In this document: in pieces, positions 1 to 12,900 of the stretch
How positions within the stretch are numbered: the stretch's first letter is position 1
Layout of the letters: each line of letters begins with the position of its first letter
From: Phoronis australis
Lineage: Eukaryota; Phoronida; Phoronidae
Direction of reading: 5' to 3'
Assembly: GCA_002633005.1 (NCBI GenBank)
Contig: NMRA01000473.1
Span: forward strand, 61,537-125,536
DNA: 64,000 nucleotides
Translations under genes and position numbers: made by a program
The notes under the pieces: model-generated
The model's input: only the letters and a program-made list of their open reading frames with translations
The model's database searches: none
What the model was told of the DNA's origin: nothing

Positions 1-638
1 GGACTGTCGGATATTATTGATAAATTGAAGACATTACTGTACAATTTTAGAACTGTAGCTAAGGCATTTTTCGCGTGTGTACACGTTCATGGACTGGGCA
101 CTTATTTTAGCGAAGTCTGAAAATGAGTGAAGGCGCTTATAGGGGCATGGGCGCTTATTAGGACAAAATTTTAATGTAAATAATTTTGGCTAAAATGACA
201 TTGCACATTACAATAAGAAACCAGTTCCAAGAAGTATGGCATTTCAATTGCTTTGAGCACATGGACCTTACCTCCCCCCCCTTTTCTTCGTCTTGGACTA
301 GTCCACAAATTCTTTTGTGCATGACCACGCACAGTGATCTTTTGTCTAGATAAATCGAGTAACAGGTGACATGTACTGAATCGGTGGGTATCGCACTGCG
401 CCGAAGTTTTTTACTGCCGGAGCATCGACACGCTGAACAAACTGAACCTTAAATTCACGATAAAAACAACACACAGAGGAGAAAATTTATTCATGTTCAT
501 CTGGTTAATGATATAGTGCTTTTGCACTCTGAAAATTCGCTCGCCACCTGGGCGACCGGTAAGTCAACTTCTACTCGCCCAGCACCATTTTTACTCGCAT
601 TGGCGACTGGGCGAGTGGCTATAAGTATATCCCTGATT

Positions 639-2815
639 AGCCAGCCAGCAGCCAGCTAACTATATGAAGACTGTCGTCAAAATACAGCTAGGTACCACTG
701 TGTGTATTTCTTCTGTAGACCCCGAAATTGCAGGCAGCCAGGGTAGTTCTGCTCGTCACCGCGCCGTGAAACTTGTATCAAAATGTAAAGCTAAAGATCA
801 GACGGGGTGCATGCAAATTCTGGGAATCAACCGATACTCACCTTGCCCGTTACAGCCGTTTAAGTGAAAAACAATGCAATAAACGTCATTTTCATGCTTA
901 ACTCTCCGCCTTTTCTAACAATGAAAAGTATGTCGTCGTTTCGAAAACAATACGCTCATGTCATGCGCACGCGCCATTTCCTACATGTCGTGAACACATC
1001 CACTAAAACAAGAAACTGTAGGAACACCGCATTTATCCACCTTCACTCTTATCAGGCTTCTATTGTGAGTCAGCATGCGTGAATAATTGGCTGATAAGCC
1101 ACCTCTGGAACTACTTTGGGCTGAATGGATGACCAGGCCATAAAATGATAATTAGCCAAGACCAGTTACTATAATGCAACAAAGAACAAGTAATAATGTC
1201 TTGCATCACCTAGCCTTGGTGGAAAGCTGTATACTGTATTGGCTCAAACAAACGCTTAGAAAAATTCATTTCACGGGGAGGGGACGCTTATTGTAGTGAG
1301 CCTACGGCAGTTGAAACCCGGTTTCCCAAACGGGTAAAATCGGAAGCTAGGATTCATCAAATTTACGCTCTGTGACGTATTTGTAGCCTATGACAGCCTT
1401 TCTACAAAATTGTGGTGCATTGCTATCAACTTCCGTTGTTAAATTACGATAATTTTTCAAAAAATTGTGCTCATCACAGGGCGAAAACTTGCCGACTGAT
1501 GCGTCGCTGAATCGCGATCGTCAATAGGAAAACTTGTACTCTTGAATAAAAATATAGTTTCGACTCAACAAATTACCTGAAATCTTCCTGATGTTTTACA
1601 ATTTTTAAAGTTCCTGTGGAGTCCAGATTAATTGCGATTAAGTCCAAATGTGCGCTACATCGTACTCCACAACACGAGAAAAATCTCTGGATGAACACAC
1701 ATGTTGTTGTCACGTGACGTTTGTTTTGAAGGTCGTCTGCGTATGAGAGTGAGTGAGCGTGCGTGTGCGGGTCATCGACGATAGACTTTTTTGTTACAAA
1801 AGGCGGAGGATTATGCAAGAAAATGGCGTTTACTAGATTGTTTTTCACTTAAACGGCTGTAACGTGCAAGGTGAGTGCGCTCGCAGAGTCACATCTCGGA
1901 AGTTTCCGGTTTGACGGATGACAAAGAACGATCTCAATGAAATTACACAAAGTCGTTTTAGAGCTTGTAATAGCTATACAAAACGTATTTTGAGTATTAA
2001 AATGCATTTTTTCCAAAACCTAAATAACACACGGAGTAGTTCTACATTTATACAATCCTAACTTGGGTCCTATATTTTTGTATTCGTGCGCGCCGAATGA
2101 AAGTAATCGTGAGTGTTTCTGTGTTGCAAAATCTCTTATCCTGGGCCGATTTGAAAAATTCAAAGTTGTATTCGTATTTGTTTTCGCTCCTCTTTTCAAA
2201 TATTACAGTAAAAACTACGTAAAATTCTCTCCATAAAAAGTACAGTTGTTAGGCTAGACTGTAATCAGCTGATCCTATCCGCATGAGCGAAGTCAATTAT
2301 CCTCGCTCGTGACTCGATGAATAGAGCAGCTTGGCGGCATCCCTTTGACCATGAGCGGAGCGCGTCTCAGCCAAGGTGGATAAATACGGTCTAGTTCAAT
2401 TTTCCATACCCCGCCGTTTACCTTAAACACCGGGGTTAGAACCAATTTTATTTAGTGGGAATGTTCATAGCATGTAAATTTTCACGACAACTTCGGAGAA
2501 GCAAAATTTGTTCTGAAATTCGGTTTTTCGGTATCGGAATTTTAAAAAATTATAATGAAGTGAAACCAGTTCCAATAGTTTGTTGTGACGTCGTGTACGC
2601 AAGCTCGTGAAAGAACAGCAGTTGATTGAAGAATCGGCGAAAAAAGAAACTGGCAAACAGGTGACGCAATATTTCGTGGCGCCGAAAGCCATCGCTAAAG
2701 ATCGCTCCACAAATTTAGCAGCAGAATAACGGTAGAACGCCATTTTTTCCAACACTGTTAAATGATTTTGCGTCAGATTTTATCTTACCATTATTAACCC
2801 ACATCGGTGCAAAGC
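639..2815. repeat. Split copy of a large dispersed repeat (partner at 56.5-57.3 kb)
   Basis: Two blocks, about 639-1000 and 2460-2815, match 56502-56930 and 56935-57330 in the same order and orientation, with many substitutions. Shared landmarks are a run of CAGCCAGC-like bases, GAAGACT.TCGT, CAGCCGTTTAA.TG, AACAAT..AATAAACGTCATTT and GAAACTGG.AAA. The second copy sits inside a TTAA-bounded element that carries a THAP remnant, so this left copy is probably a degraded member of that family interrupted by about 1.4 kb of other DNA. A further inverted match lies at about 1690-1890. Short open frames here do not look like host proteins. Confidence 0.6.
1022..2393. mobile_element. Possible inserted DNA element with short inverted ends
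   Basis: The DNA separating the two halves of the dispersed repeat begins near ACCGCATTTATCCACCTT (about 1025) and ends near AAGGTGGATAAATACGGT (about 2375-2393), which are inverted matches. No convincing target-site duplication or transposase is visible, so the assignment is tentative. Confidence 0.3.
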
Positions 2816-3229
2816 TGTATGTTCATATACAGCTTTGTACCAAGGCTAATCCCTGATATGCTACTGAGATTCCAAGCTCGCACACAGCCCATACTATAGT
2901 ATAGAACCTCTCAGTCCACACCTCTTGGTAAGGGTAAGCAGCGATTGCTTTTTGGTTTTTGTGGAATGCATGATTTAGACCACTATGAACACTCATGCCG
3001 GGGCCTGTGTCTGATGACGCGGGCATGCTGACTTGTCTACATTAAAATACTGGAGCTTAATCTTTGTCTTTTTAGAATGAAACTGACACACCGTGTTGTT
3101 AACACACCATACTGAGCATATACATTTGGTACGAGACTAAGGGAAAGGTTTGTAGCCCCAATAAGATCGCGACATTAACCCCCCTGCAATAAAAGCCATC
3201 CGCCCCAAAACAACTTCCACGTGTCTTAC

Positions 3230-3469
3230 CTGGGGCTTTCCTTGGCTACTTGATAGTGAACTAGGTTTGACAGATCGTTTGTTAGCTTTGAGATGATGGT
3301 CTGCTTCGACGGGAACATAAGCAGATTTATCATCAGCACCGGGATGTAGTTGTGTCTGCATATGTGAATGAGAGGTATGCGGCTGGAAATGGAATTCTTG
3401 ATGCTCAACTCCGCCTTCTCTGTGTCTTTTTGGTTTCGTTTCTGACTTCTGATGTTCTCTTTTGCTCAT
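3230..3469 (-). CDS. Possible first coding exon of an unidentified divergent gene
   Basis: On the minus strand an open frame from ATG at 3469 runs 80 codons to a consensus donor, CCCAG|GTAAGA, at 3230/3229 (phase 0). The frame also extends upstream without a stop as far as 3511, but only through a GTG. The peptide begins MSKREHQKSETKPKRH, is rich in Lys, His, Ser and Glu, and has no recognisable domain; it looks disordered. It lies head to head with alpha-SNAP, leaving 469 bp between the start codons, as expected of a bidirectional promoter. A candidate next exon has an acceptor after TTTTAATGTAG near 3041, but in phase 0 it stops after 17 codons, so the rest of the gene is unresolved. The strong donor and the promoter context are the only support. 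Confidence 0.4.
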
Positions 3470-3938
3470 TCTTGTTTCGAAAATGGTTCTAGATGCGACA
3501 GTTGTCACCACCTACGCGTGAACGAACGACGTAAATCACGCGGGGCGTTCCTGGTTGCAAATGTCAGAGCCAAAGATGGGAGTCAGTTTTCGCGCGCCTT
3601 CATCAGTTAAAACGCTAGGCGGAAGTGGACAATAAATTCACCTTGTAAATCAATAAAAACACATATAAATCGAATTATGAATTCCACATTAATCTCGATA
3701 ATCATGTCTTAATAATGGCCCGCAAAATTTACCAACAACCTGAACGTCCTGCGCAGCTCGTCACATCCACGTGCGTCACTTTATTTACAAACATTCAATC
3801 CCAGAACCCTTTGCGCAGCACTTAGTTGACGCCTATCGGCATGCGCAATTGATCGGCATATCCGGTTATAGGTTTGTTCGAAGATTGTGTATTTGTTACG
3901 TGGAAGTTCTGTTTCTGTGGAAAACGCATGTATTAAGG
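3470..3938. promoter_or_regulatory. Probable bidirectional promoter between alpha-SNAP and a divergent exon
   Basis: The stretch separates two start codons in divergent orientation. It holds GGCGGAAGTGGAC near 3620, an ETS-type GGAA core, plus GCATGCGCAATT near 3840 and TTTGCGCAGC near 3812, which resemble NRF-1 half sites. It also has several CpGs (CGCGCGCC near 3591). Such sites are common at housekeeping promoters; no TATA box was noted. The transcription start cannot be placed from sequence alone. Confidence 0.5.
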
Positions 3939-6900
3939 ATGGCTGACAATGAACAAAAAGCTTTAGAGATGGTCAAGGAAGCAGAGAAGAAATTAAAAAG
4001 CGCAAGCAGCTTCCTAGGATCTTTGTTTGGGTAACTTTCATCCTCGACCTGATGACTTGAACTTGATTTTCACTCCCTCCCACCACAATTGGGTGAATTG
4101 GCACAAACAAAACTTTTTAGTTTTACTTTTGATGACTTAACAACAGTCTCGAGTTTCAATGTTTACGGTTACGTGAGAGCTTTTTTAGTTATTCTTATAT
4201 TCACTGGCTATCTGTCTTCAGGATTTCATTGCCAGTCATTTGTGGTTTGGAAGTGCTTGGCATCATACGTAAGCCATGTCCTAGATGGTATACAATAATT
4301 CCTATCACTTTCTGTGCTAATTTCATCCCATGTATTTTAGACGGGTGTTTGGCCAAATCCAGCCGCCAAATATGAGGTCTTCACCTCGTCAAAAATACTT
4401 TTATACTTAAAATTATCACGTAAAAAGCGATCATTTCTGGTGTTTTACATATCTTCAATGAAGCATGTCTATGACTATGGGAATTAAGATGACTTAGGCA
4501 AAGATTTCCAACTGTTAACTTTGTCACCATGAAGTATTTCAACTGACATCATGTGAGCTAAGCAAGGACAAGCGTGAGACTGTGTGAAGTGTGTGACAGG
4601 TGGAATTTGTAACATTTGTGTCCATTGGACTTTTTGTTCATTCGTGATATTCGGTAACTTCCTCAAAATGGCACCTGGTGATTGCAGCTTGAGCAAACTT
4701 CGACAGATTTTCATGGATATGTTCAAATTATGTTGCCTAAATTGTCTCCAGTGTCATGGTATGTGTTAATTATAACTCCGTGTTCATGGTTCATTTGACT
4801 TTATTTGCTGTATTTTGTGGAGGTGTTCTTTCGACCCTGTATGCTTGCGACAGTACATGGTGATGTAATTGCCTATAGAGATGGTGGCTATCCCATAGGC
4901 CGTCCATACCCCAAAATCTATTCAGCGAATTATGCCTCACACTGATTAAACCATCAAAATCATGTTGCTATTTAATACCTTTGCAAAGAGAGGAGCATCT
5001 TAGAAGGCCATTGATGTCTTGCATTACTTCCATTTCATATGCTCCTGAAATCAAATATTTTTTTCCAACAGTCCTTCGTTCAGTTGCCCACCTGTGTTGG
5101 TACTAGCTTCTTTTTAACAATTGGATTAGGGGTATTGAATTTCTTTTTTAAATGGTAAAGCAACTGTGTGCTTTTTCAGAGGCCAGTCTAAGCTGGAAGA
5201 TGCTGCTGATCTGTATGAGAGAGCAGCCAACTTGTACAAAATGGCAAAGAAGTGGCCAGGTAAAGTAGTACAACTTTTTTATGTTGTATTGGTCTATTTA
5301 CACTGACCTCTTTTCTAAACAGACAAGAAGTCAGTGTAAATAGGCCAAGAAATTTTATTAATAGTTGTAACACGCCACCACCTCAGAGCAGTTTTAGAAA
5401 GTCGGGTAAAGTAGTGTCAACATCTTTCAGTGTTGCCTGGTATTTATTGGAGGAAATGCTCTTAGATATAATACGCCAGGGTGCCTCCTTAGGACTTGGT
5501 ACCGATGCAGATACAGCATAGCCAATGGTGACTTAACTGTATTGGACACTATTGTCAAATCAATGTGTTGTGTAGCATTTCAGCGTAAGCATTTGAATAT
5601 AATGCTAACATGTTTTTCTGGAAGTGTAGTACAAAAACTTGAACATGACACTTGATGTTAAAGGTTATAATATATAATCTTCAGAATTGAAAATTTCTCT
5701 TGACATTTCTAATTATAATTGCAATTTTTTGTCTGCAGATGCAGGCGGGTCATTCTGTAAGGCAGCTGGTCTTCATCTCCAGTTAGGAAGTAGACACGAG
5801 GCAGCGAGCAAGTACTGTGATGCTGGCAACTGTTATAGAAAGACAGACCCTAGTGGTAAATATAACCTTTGGACATCATAGTTTTCCCTTCATATATTCA
5901 AACATTGTGCTCTACCATGTTGGATCATATGTTTGGAAAGTGCTGAGCCATGCTTAAAATCTGATGCCATGTTGGAAAAGCTAGTTATAAGACATATGAT
6001 TGGTATTTATTGTTTTATTTTGCAGTAATAATGATAGGCATGGGCAGCAAGTGGAAATAATGTGTAACTAATTGTTGTTTGTCTGAATTAACAGAAAAGA
6101 AATGAGGATGCAAAAACATGATGCACAATTTGCATCATGTTTGAATTTTTGCTCCTGAAGGGAGAACCCTGGATATATACTATATATGCTGTTGGAAGTT
6201 TGATTTGCTTAAAAACACTTTCTGTTAATAAGCGATTTGCTCAATTTAAATTTCGATCTATTGAAAACAAGAGTGAGTTGTGACAATCAATCCAGTTTGA
6301 TGTTCTTGATTATTCTTTGTGCCAAAGAAATTAAGAAATTAATATTATGTTAAATGCCTCCTGTTGTGATATTATCTTTTCATGTTATTTTATTAACCAT
6401 AATTATGCAATATTGTTTGCAATATTGTTTTTTCAGAAGCCATTGACTGTTTGATTAAGGCTGTTGAAATTTACACAGATATGGTGAGTGAGGAGTGGTT
6501 GTTGTACAAATAAATTGCTAATTCAAAGAGTATTCGAGTAAGCTGGGTTGCACAAAGCTTCCAACTTTATTCATTCAGTAATAGTCTGTGATTGTTGTGC
6601 CATGTCAATCATCAACTCCAAATTCAAAATAAATTTACTAACAACTAGGTAAAATATTACCATCATTATAGCACATTTGTTTGGCTGTGTTGCCTGGGAT
6701 ATTCAATTGTGAAAAGCAGACACAGGCGAGTAGAGTGTGTATTTTGGCCAGTACTAGTTTGTTATTGCAGGCAGACGAGGAGATCCATGGAATGATCAGT
6801 TGGTTATATTCATCATTTGGTGTTCATGACATGTGGACAAGTTGATCCCATTGATTATTACTATCAGCTTAATAATGTAAAGATGGACCTCTTTCATTGT

Positions 6901-9900
6901 GATGAATATCGCCAAGTTCTGAGTCTTCAGTCAATCTCCTCTTGCCATGATTACTGCAGCAGTAGCTATTAGACCAAATGTTAGTCGTACAATGGCAAGG
7001 GATTACTAGTTTCAAGTGAAGACACAAAAACAGGGTTTAGTATCTTTTTCATCTCTAGTACAAGTCTGAACTGTAGTAAATAACACGTAATAATCCATAT
7101 AGTTGTTCTCTGTGTGAGATGAACCATTTGGTAGGAAAGCATGATGAGCATACAACACAATGTGTCATCTGATTCACTGCACTGCTGAGGGATTGCGTAC
7201 ATCTAGCACGGTGCAAGTGGAATATACTAATCTTTTGTGTACTTTGTAGGGTTTATTGCTGAAAATAGAGGACAACTAAATTATTAAATGTTCTAGTCTG
7301 TTGTTTCTGGTATCTAGATCTGGAGTGAGATTTGGAGGAGTTGTCACTCAAGGTGGGCTAGCCTCCAGGTTGTTAATTCGTCCAAATCCCATGGGAAATA
7401 ATAGCCTGACCATGTATTAATCTAATGTGTGCCACATGTAATGTATAGCTCATGAACTTTCTAACAGCTGCACTGCTGTATCGTGCTAAACACGCTTCAT
7501 CTGTTGTAGGGACGTTTCACTGTTGCTGCTAAGAACCATGTAACTATCGCTGAGATTTATGACTCGGAAAAAGTGGATATAGAAAAGGTAATACTTGTTC
7601 CTCAGGGTCCGATTTGGGGAGTACCAGCTCACATTTTGTGAGTTGAAATTGCCGTTGACGACCTGAGCTTGAAGCTAACTCACCAAATGCGATTTCAGTT
7701 TTTTCGTTGCTCAACTCGCCAAATGCGACCTGACTTAATGACAGTGCCACTCCCACTCTTCCAAACAGTCAACTGACAGTCAGTAACAGAACACAACTGA
7801 CAGTCAGTAACAGAACACAACTGACAGTCAGTAACAGAACACAACTGACAGTCAGTAACAGAACACAACTGACAGTCAGTAACAGAACACAACTGACAGT
7901 CAGTAACAGAACACAACTGACAGTCAGTAACAGAACACAACTGACAGTCAGTAACAGAACACAACTGACAGTCAGTAACAGAACACAACTGACAGTCAGT
8001 AACAGAACACCAACAAAAAAAAAACCCGCAAAAAGCACGCAGTGCCATTCAACTATTGTCGCCATCTGTCTATCTTGTTAATCCACAGGCACTCGAAATA
8101 TAACACACTGACTTGAACAGCGCCTCCTAGACAGGAGTGCGAGTGACTTTAGAGGTCATGAATTCAGCAAAGTGTCTGTGGTTTCCTCGTTTACTTTTCA
8201 TGACAATGGCGATGAAAGAATCTGTGTTGCCTGATTAAGGTGCAGGGTTGTATCGCCTGATTAAGGTGCAGGGTTGTACCTGCGGCTAATAGGGCGGCTG
8301 AAGACAAAATTAAAGATGGAGGAAGGAATAGTTGTGACCGGAGAATATAGCGGGGACAGGAGGAGGGGGAGACAGTTATGACTACAGGGGAAAGGTGGAG
8401 GCTATTGGATGGACGGAGAGATAGCAGGGACAAAACAGTTGCAACAAAGAGAGAATAACGCGTGGCGAAAATAGTGGTGTGCCGAGGACAAGTGATATGT
8501 AATTTTCGTTTACCTCCCTATGTGCCTGGAAACGTAACATATTTGTTTTTATTCACAGAAAATTTCATCTTTATATTGTCATATATAGTAAAACCCTTGG
8601 ACTTTTTTGTTATTTATCTAGTGGTGGTTTACGTTTCATAAAGATTCACTGAAAATATTGCAGCACCTTAGTAGCGCAGCTGTTATCGTCTCTCCCGTTC
8701 GTCAGAAATTTTTAGTGCCACAGCCCCCCCTCGTCACCAGCAATGTCACGCAGCCTCAAGCCATCTCTCACCCCTCACTATGGTTGGAACCGTCCCTTGG
8801 AGGTTTGCCCTCACCCATTGAAGTGTAGCCCTGCCGCCCACCTCACTTTCGGGACGCGGTCTGGAGAGGACCCCCCACCTATGCTGCAGCAGTTTTATGA
8901 TTGTGAATCATGAGCTGATAGTTCACCATAAAACATGCATCGACGAAACTTCATAATTCAATCCAACCTTCAGGCATATTCGAGAATGAAAAATGTAATA
9001 ATCTAATTTTACCTTTAGGGAAAGTTCGTCTCTATTGGCAGCCTTTTATAAATACAAATTACAATTTCAAATATTTTATAAAGGACGTCTTTGACTATTT
9101 CAGAATTGAAAAAGACACATTTTATAAAAAAGATTAAAATTTGAGGATTTCAACGAAAGTTGGCCTCTTTATTTTGAGATAGCTTTTGGAGTTGCAAATG
9201 AATCAAACCACTTTTGAGGGCGTGAATGGCTTGCTAAAATTGCCAATCACATTTTGTTATATGTTGTGTTATTGTTTAAAATTTCTCATTCAAAACAAGC
9301 GTGGTACATGTGAAACATCATATCTACTTTAAGATTTGTGGCAAGCTGGCAAGATTTCTCAGAAATATATCCGAACTACGCACGCATTTTCCGCATCAGT
9401 TACTACGGTGGGGGACGGCAACTGTCTGTTTTGCGCCTTTATTATGCTATCAGTGTCTTTCAAACAAGAATTGCGTTTGTAAAAGACATATGTACAATGG
9501 AGATTGAAAATATTTTAATCCAAGGTGTCTAGTAAGTTACCGCGGACATCAGCACGCGCATCTGTAGTATGACCAATTTTTAGAGCTGAGGTCTGTCTCA
9601 GCCCTGAGAGACCTAGGTCCGTCTCAGCCCTGAGACACCTAGGTCCGTCTCAGCCCTGAGACACCTAGGTCCGTCTCAGCCCTGAGACACTTAGGTCCGT
9701 CTCAGCCCTAGCACTTAGGTCCGTCTCAGCCCTGAGACAAGGGGGGGGTGAATCCCTGTTTTATGAAAGACTGTTAGCACCTATATCTCATTGCAGTTCT
9801 GTGTGTGAATTGAGTGCAGAAGGTGTTAACATGCAAAACATGATGGTAGATATTTGTATGTATCGTACAGTGGATGTGCTATGGCAACAGCGAGCCAATA

Positions 9901-12900
9901 AGTCATGATAGCTTGTAACACTGAGACCATGACGGGCGTAATCGTGAGCAGACGATTAAAACGGGGCAGACAAAATGATCACTAGTAGCGCTGGGTGTGA
10001 GGAAACTGGCAATTCTGAAGCGCTCTATTCCTGCATGAATGAATACAACGGGATGATACGCATGCTTACTTTCTAATACAACATAAGTTAATGAATTATT
10101 ATTACTACATTAAAAATCCCTAGTTTCTCACTGTAACGGTCTCGTTTCTTTGCTGTTTCTGTGCTACTAGACCTGGTCCGCCGCCGGTTGGCATCGCAAG
10201 CGACACCTATTGGACATCCATGGTACTAAAATTTGGCAACCTCAAATCCGAAATGAAAAGCTGAGATTTTACCCAACTGGCTAACTGCAAGTTGGGGTTT
10301 ACTTAACGTTGGACGCTGTACCTGGTGATCAGTAGTCATTCATCTTTCCATGTTGGCGTCATTTTTAATAAAGAAAAGTGTCGTGTCTTTTTGACATCAC
10401 TCATGAGGAATATACTGTGCTAAGTAAATTTAGAAACTTGTTATTTTGTAATCATTAACTGTGTGGTACATAAAATAGTTGATGTGTACCTTGCAGCCCA
10501 TTTAAAGTGTTGTTTCAGTTATCTATTCATATTGAGATTCATTTTACTTAGTGCTGAAATGAGGCTTGACAAGCTGAATCTGGTGAAGTTCTAGTTTTCT
10601 ACTGGTCTTTACTGGAAAACAAATTATCTATGTGTTTCAAGTTAGACATATCATTGGACAAAAAAATATCTTTTAGTCATATTTTCTTTATGTGCCATTT
10701 TGCTAGGCCGTCTGCTTTATTAATAATCAAGGCTGAAGGATTAACTTCTCTCATTGTCTCTTGGTGATTTTATAAAGATTATAAATCAGCTACTTTGTTA
10801 AAGTTCTTGCATGTGCTGCATCATGTGGTTCCTTGATAATCGTATTCTTTTTGTCATTAGGCTATTTCTAATTATGAGCAAGCAGCCGACTACTATAAAG
10901 GGGAAGAGTCAAACAGGTTAGTTACAAAGGAAAGTTGGCAGTTGGTTGCTAATTAGGGTCGCAGAAGATTTACTGACATTTTAAAGTCACGTTAATCATA
11001 CCATGCAATGTATTGTCAGACTGAAATTTGCATCAAACAAAATATTGACATATCCCATGATGAGAAGTTAATGAAGAAGGCATCTTTTTTCATGTCATTT
11101 TTAGTAAAAATAGGGTTCATTCATTTGATTATCCCAGACATATGTTTCAGTTAGTTCCGGCTTCCCATAATTTTATTAAATAGTGGTGCCGGAAGTGATG
11201 TTTAGGGGGTTAAAAATTTCCTGCCATTTTGTTTCTGCGTTTGATTCTACTGTGAGGATCTGTTCTACTGTTATTTTCATGCTGGTTTCCTAAAGTTGTC
11301 GTCACCACTTCACATTGACGAGTATTCTGCGATAAGCTAGGTTGTTAGACAAGTCAATTACGTAGGATTTTGGGATCGTTTAGTTTGCAGTAACCTGAAA
11401 ATGGCTGGAATCGGCGACCCATATCACAGAGACAGTGACGTGAGTGACGGAGACTTTGTTCATAGCAGAGGTGACGAGGAATTTTTTCACAAACAGTCAG
11501 TGGGTGGATATGTGTACAGATAGGCAGAATACGCACAGACAGCTGTTGAGGGGGATGAGGCAGAATCTGACGATAGACGTGCTGGGACTTTTTGGTCAAA
11601 ATGCACGGTGTGCACTGTTATGCCGACCTAAATGGATTGCCTATGCTGTTCCCACTGGATGGTGACCTGAGCATCCAAACAACTTAATCCGGTAGTGTGA
11701 CTTTCTCACCACACACCTCTCACCTAACTAGTTCTAATACTTTAGTCAAGTGCACAATAAACTAATATCAAAGTTTGGCTCACTGGCCTGTTCACTGGAC
11801 AACAAACTGTCCTCCTCACTGGTTGTCGAACTGGGGCTGTATTCACTCCCACTACTCAACATCGCTGCAGGGCTGCTAACAGGATCTGGAGACAACACCA
11901 GCACAGGGCAAATCTGTGCTAGTTCTCAGAATTGCACGCTCTGTGGTTACATTTCGAGGCACGGGTGACAGAATATGAAAGGCCTCCAGTCACTCTGAAG
12001 CCACTGCTCACGAGGCTTTTGAATGCATTTCTCGGACGTGGCGACGGGGCACTACCGAGTAATTAATAAAATTACAGGAAGCCTTTATTAACTGAAAAAT
12101 ATGTCTGGGATAATCAACAAACCATATTTTTGCTAAAAATGACATGAAAAAGGTTGCCTTCTCCTTTAAACATATCTCTCACAACACTATTACAACTAAA
12201 AGTTAGTTTTAGTTTGATGTGGACTAAATGCAAATCAGAATGAATAAAATTTGGCAAATACTGTTTGTTTACAGAATAATACTGCTTTGTGTACAGTATC
12301 ATATTATTGTTTATTTTCAATATAATACTGTTTTTACAGTATGATGCTGATTGTTTCTTAGAACACTATGCATTTGGAAGTTGAATACAGAACCCATTCA
12401 AGAGTCCTAATATGCTTACAGGGCATTGTGCTTTCAACTGGTCATATATATGAAATACTTTGTGAAATTAATTTACAGCAAAATTCTGTTTCGAATGATG
12501 CCGTGTCATTCTTTGAGACATTAGAACTCTGTTTCTCCTCTTTGAAATTATTACGCAACCTGCATTCAGCAAGATCTGGCTAAAGGTTTTTCTGACTGCA
12601 GTTTGAGCTGTATTGTGTTACATTCATTGATTGAGCCAATGAATGTTCGAGCTGTATTGTGTTACATTCATTGATTGAGCCAATGAATGTTCGAGCTGTA
12701 TTGTGTTACATTCATTGATTGAGCCAATGAATGTTCGAGCTGTATTGTGTTACATTCATTGATTGAGCCATTCTGTTACTGGATACTATCTTATAGTTCT
12801 GCCAACAAATGTTTACTGAAGGTGGCACAGTACTCGGCCCAGCTTGAAAACTACGATAAAGCTATTGAAATTTATGAGCAAGTAAGTGCTACGGGTTTCC

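Noticed and set aside
2823-3041. 67-codon minus-strand frame proposed as exon 2 of the divergent gene
   Set aside because: The reading frame does not match the phase-0 donor of the candidate first exon; the matching frame stops after 17 codons.
7695-8065. Frames with repeated CSVTDCQL or VSCVLLLT units on the minus strand
   Set aside because: They translate the 24-bp minisatellite in an intron; the period is a multiple of three.
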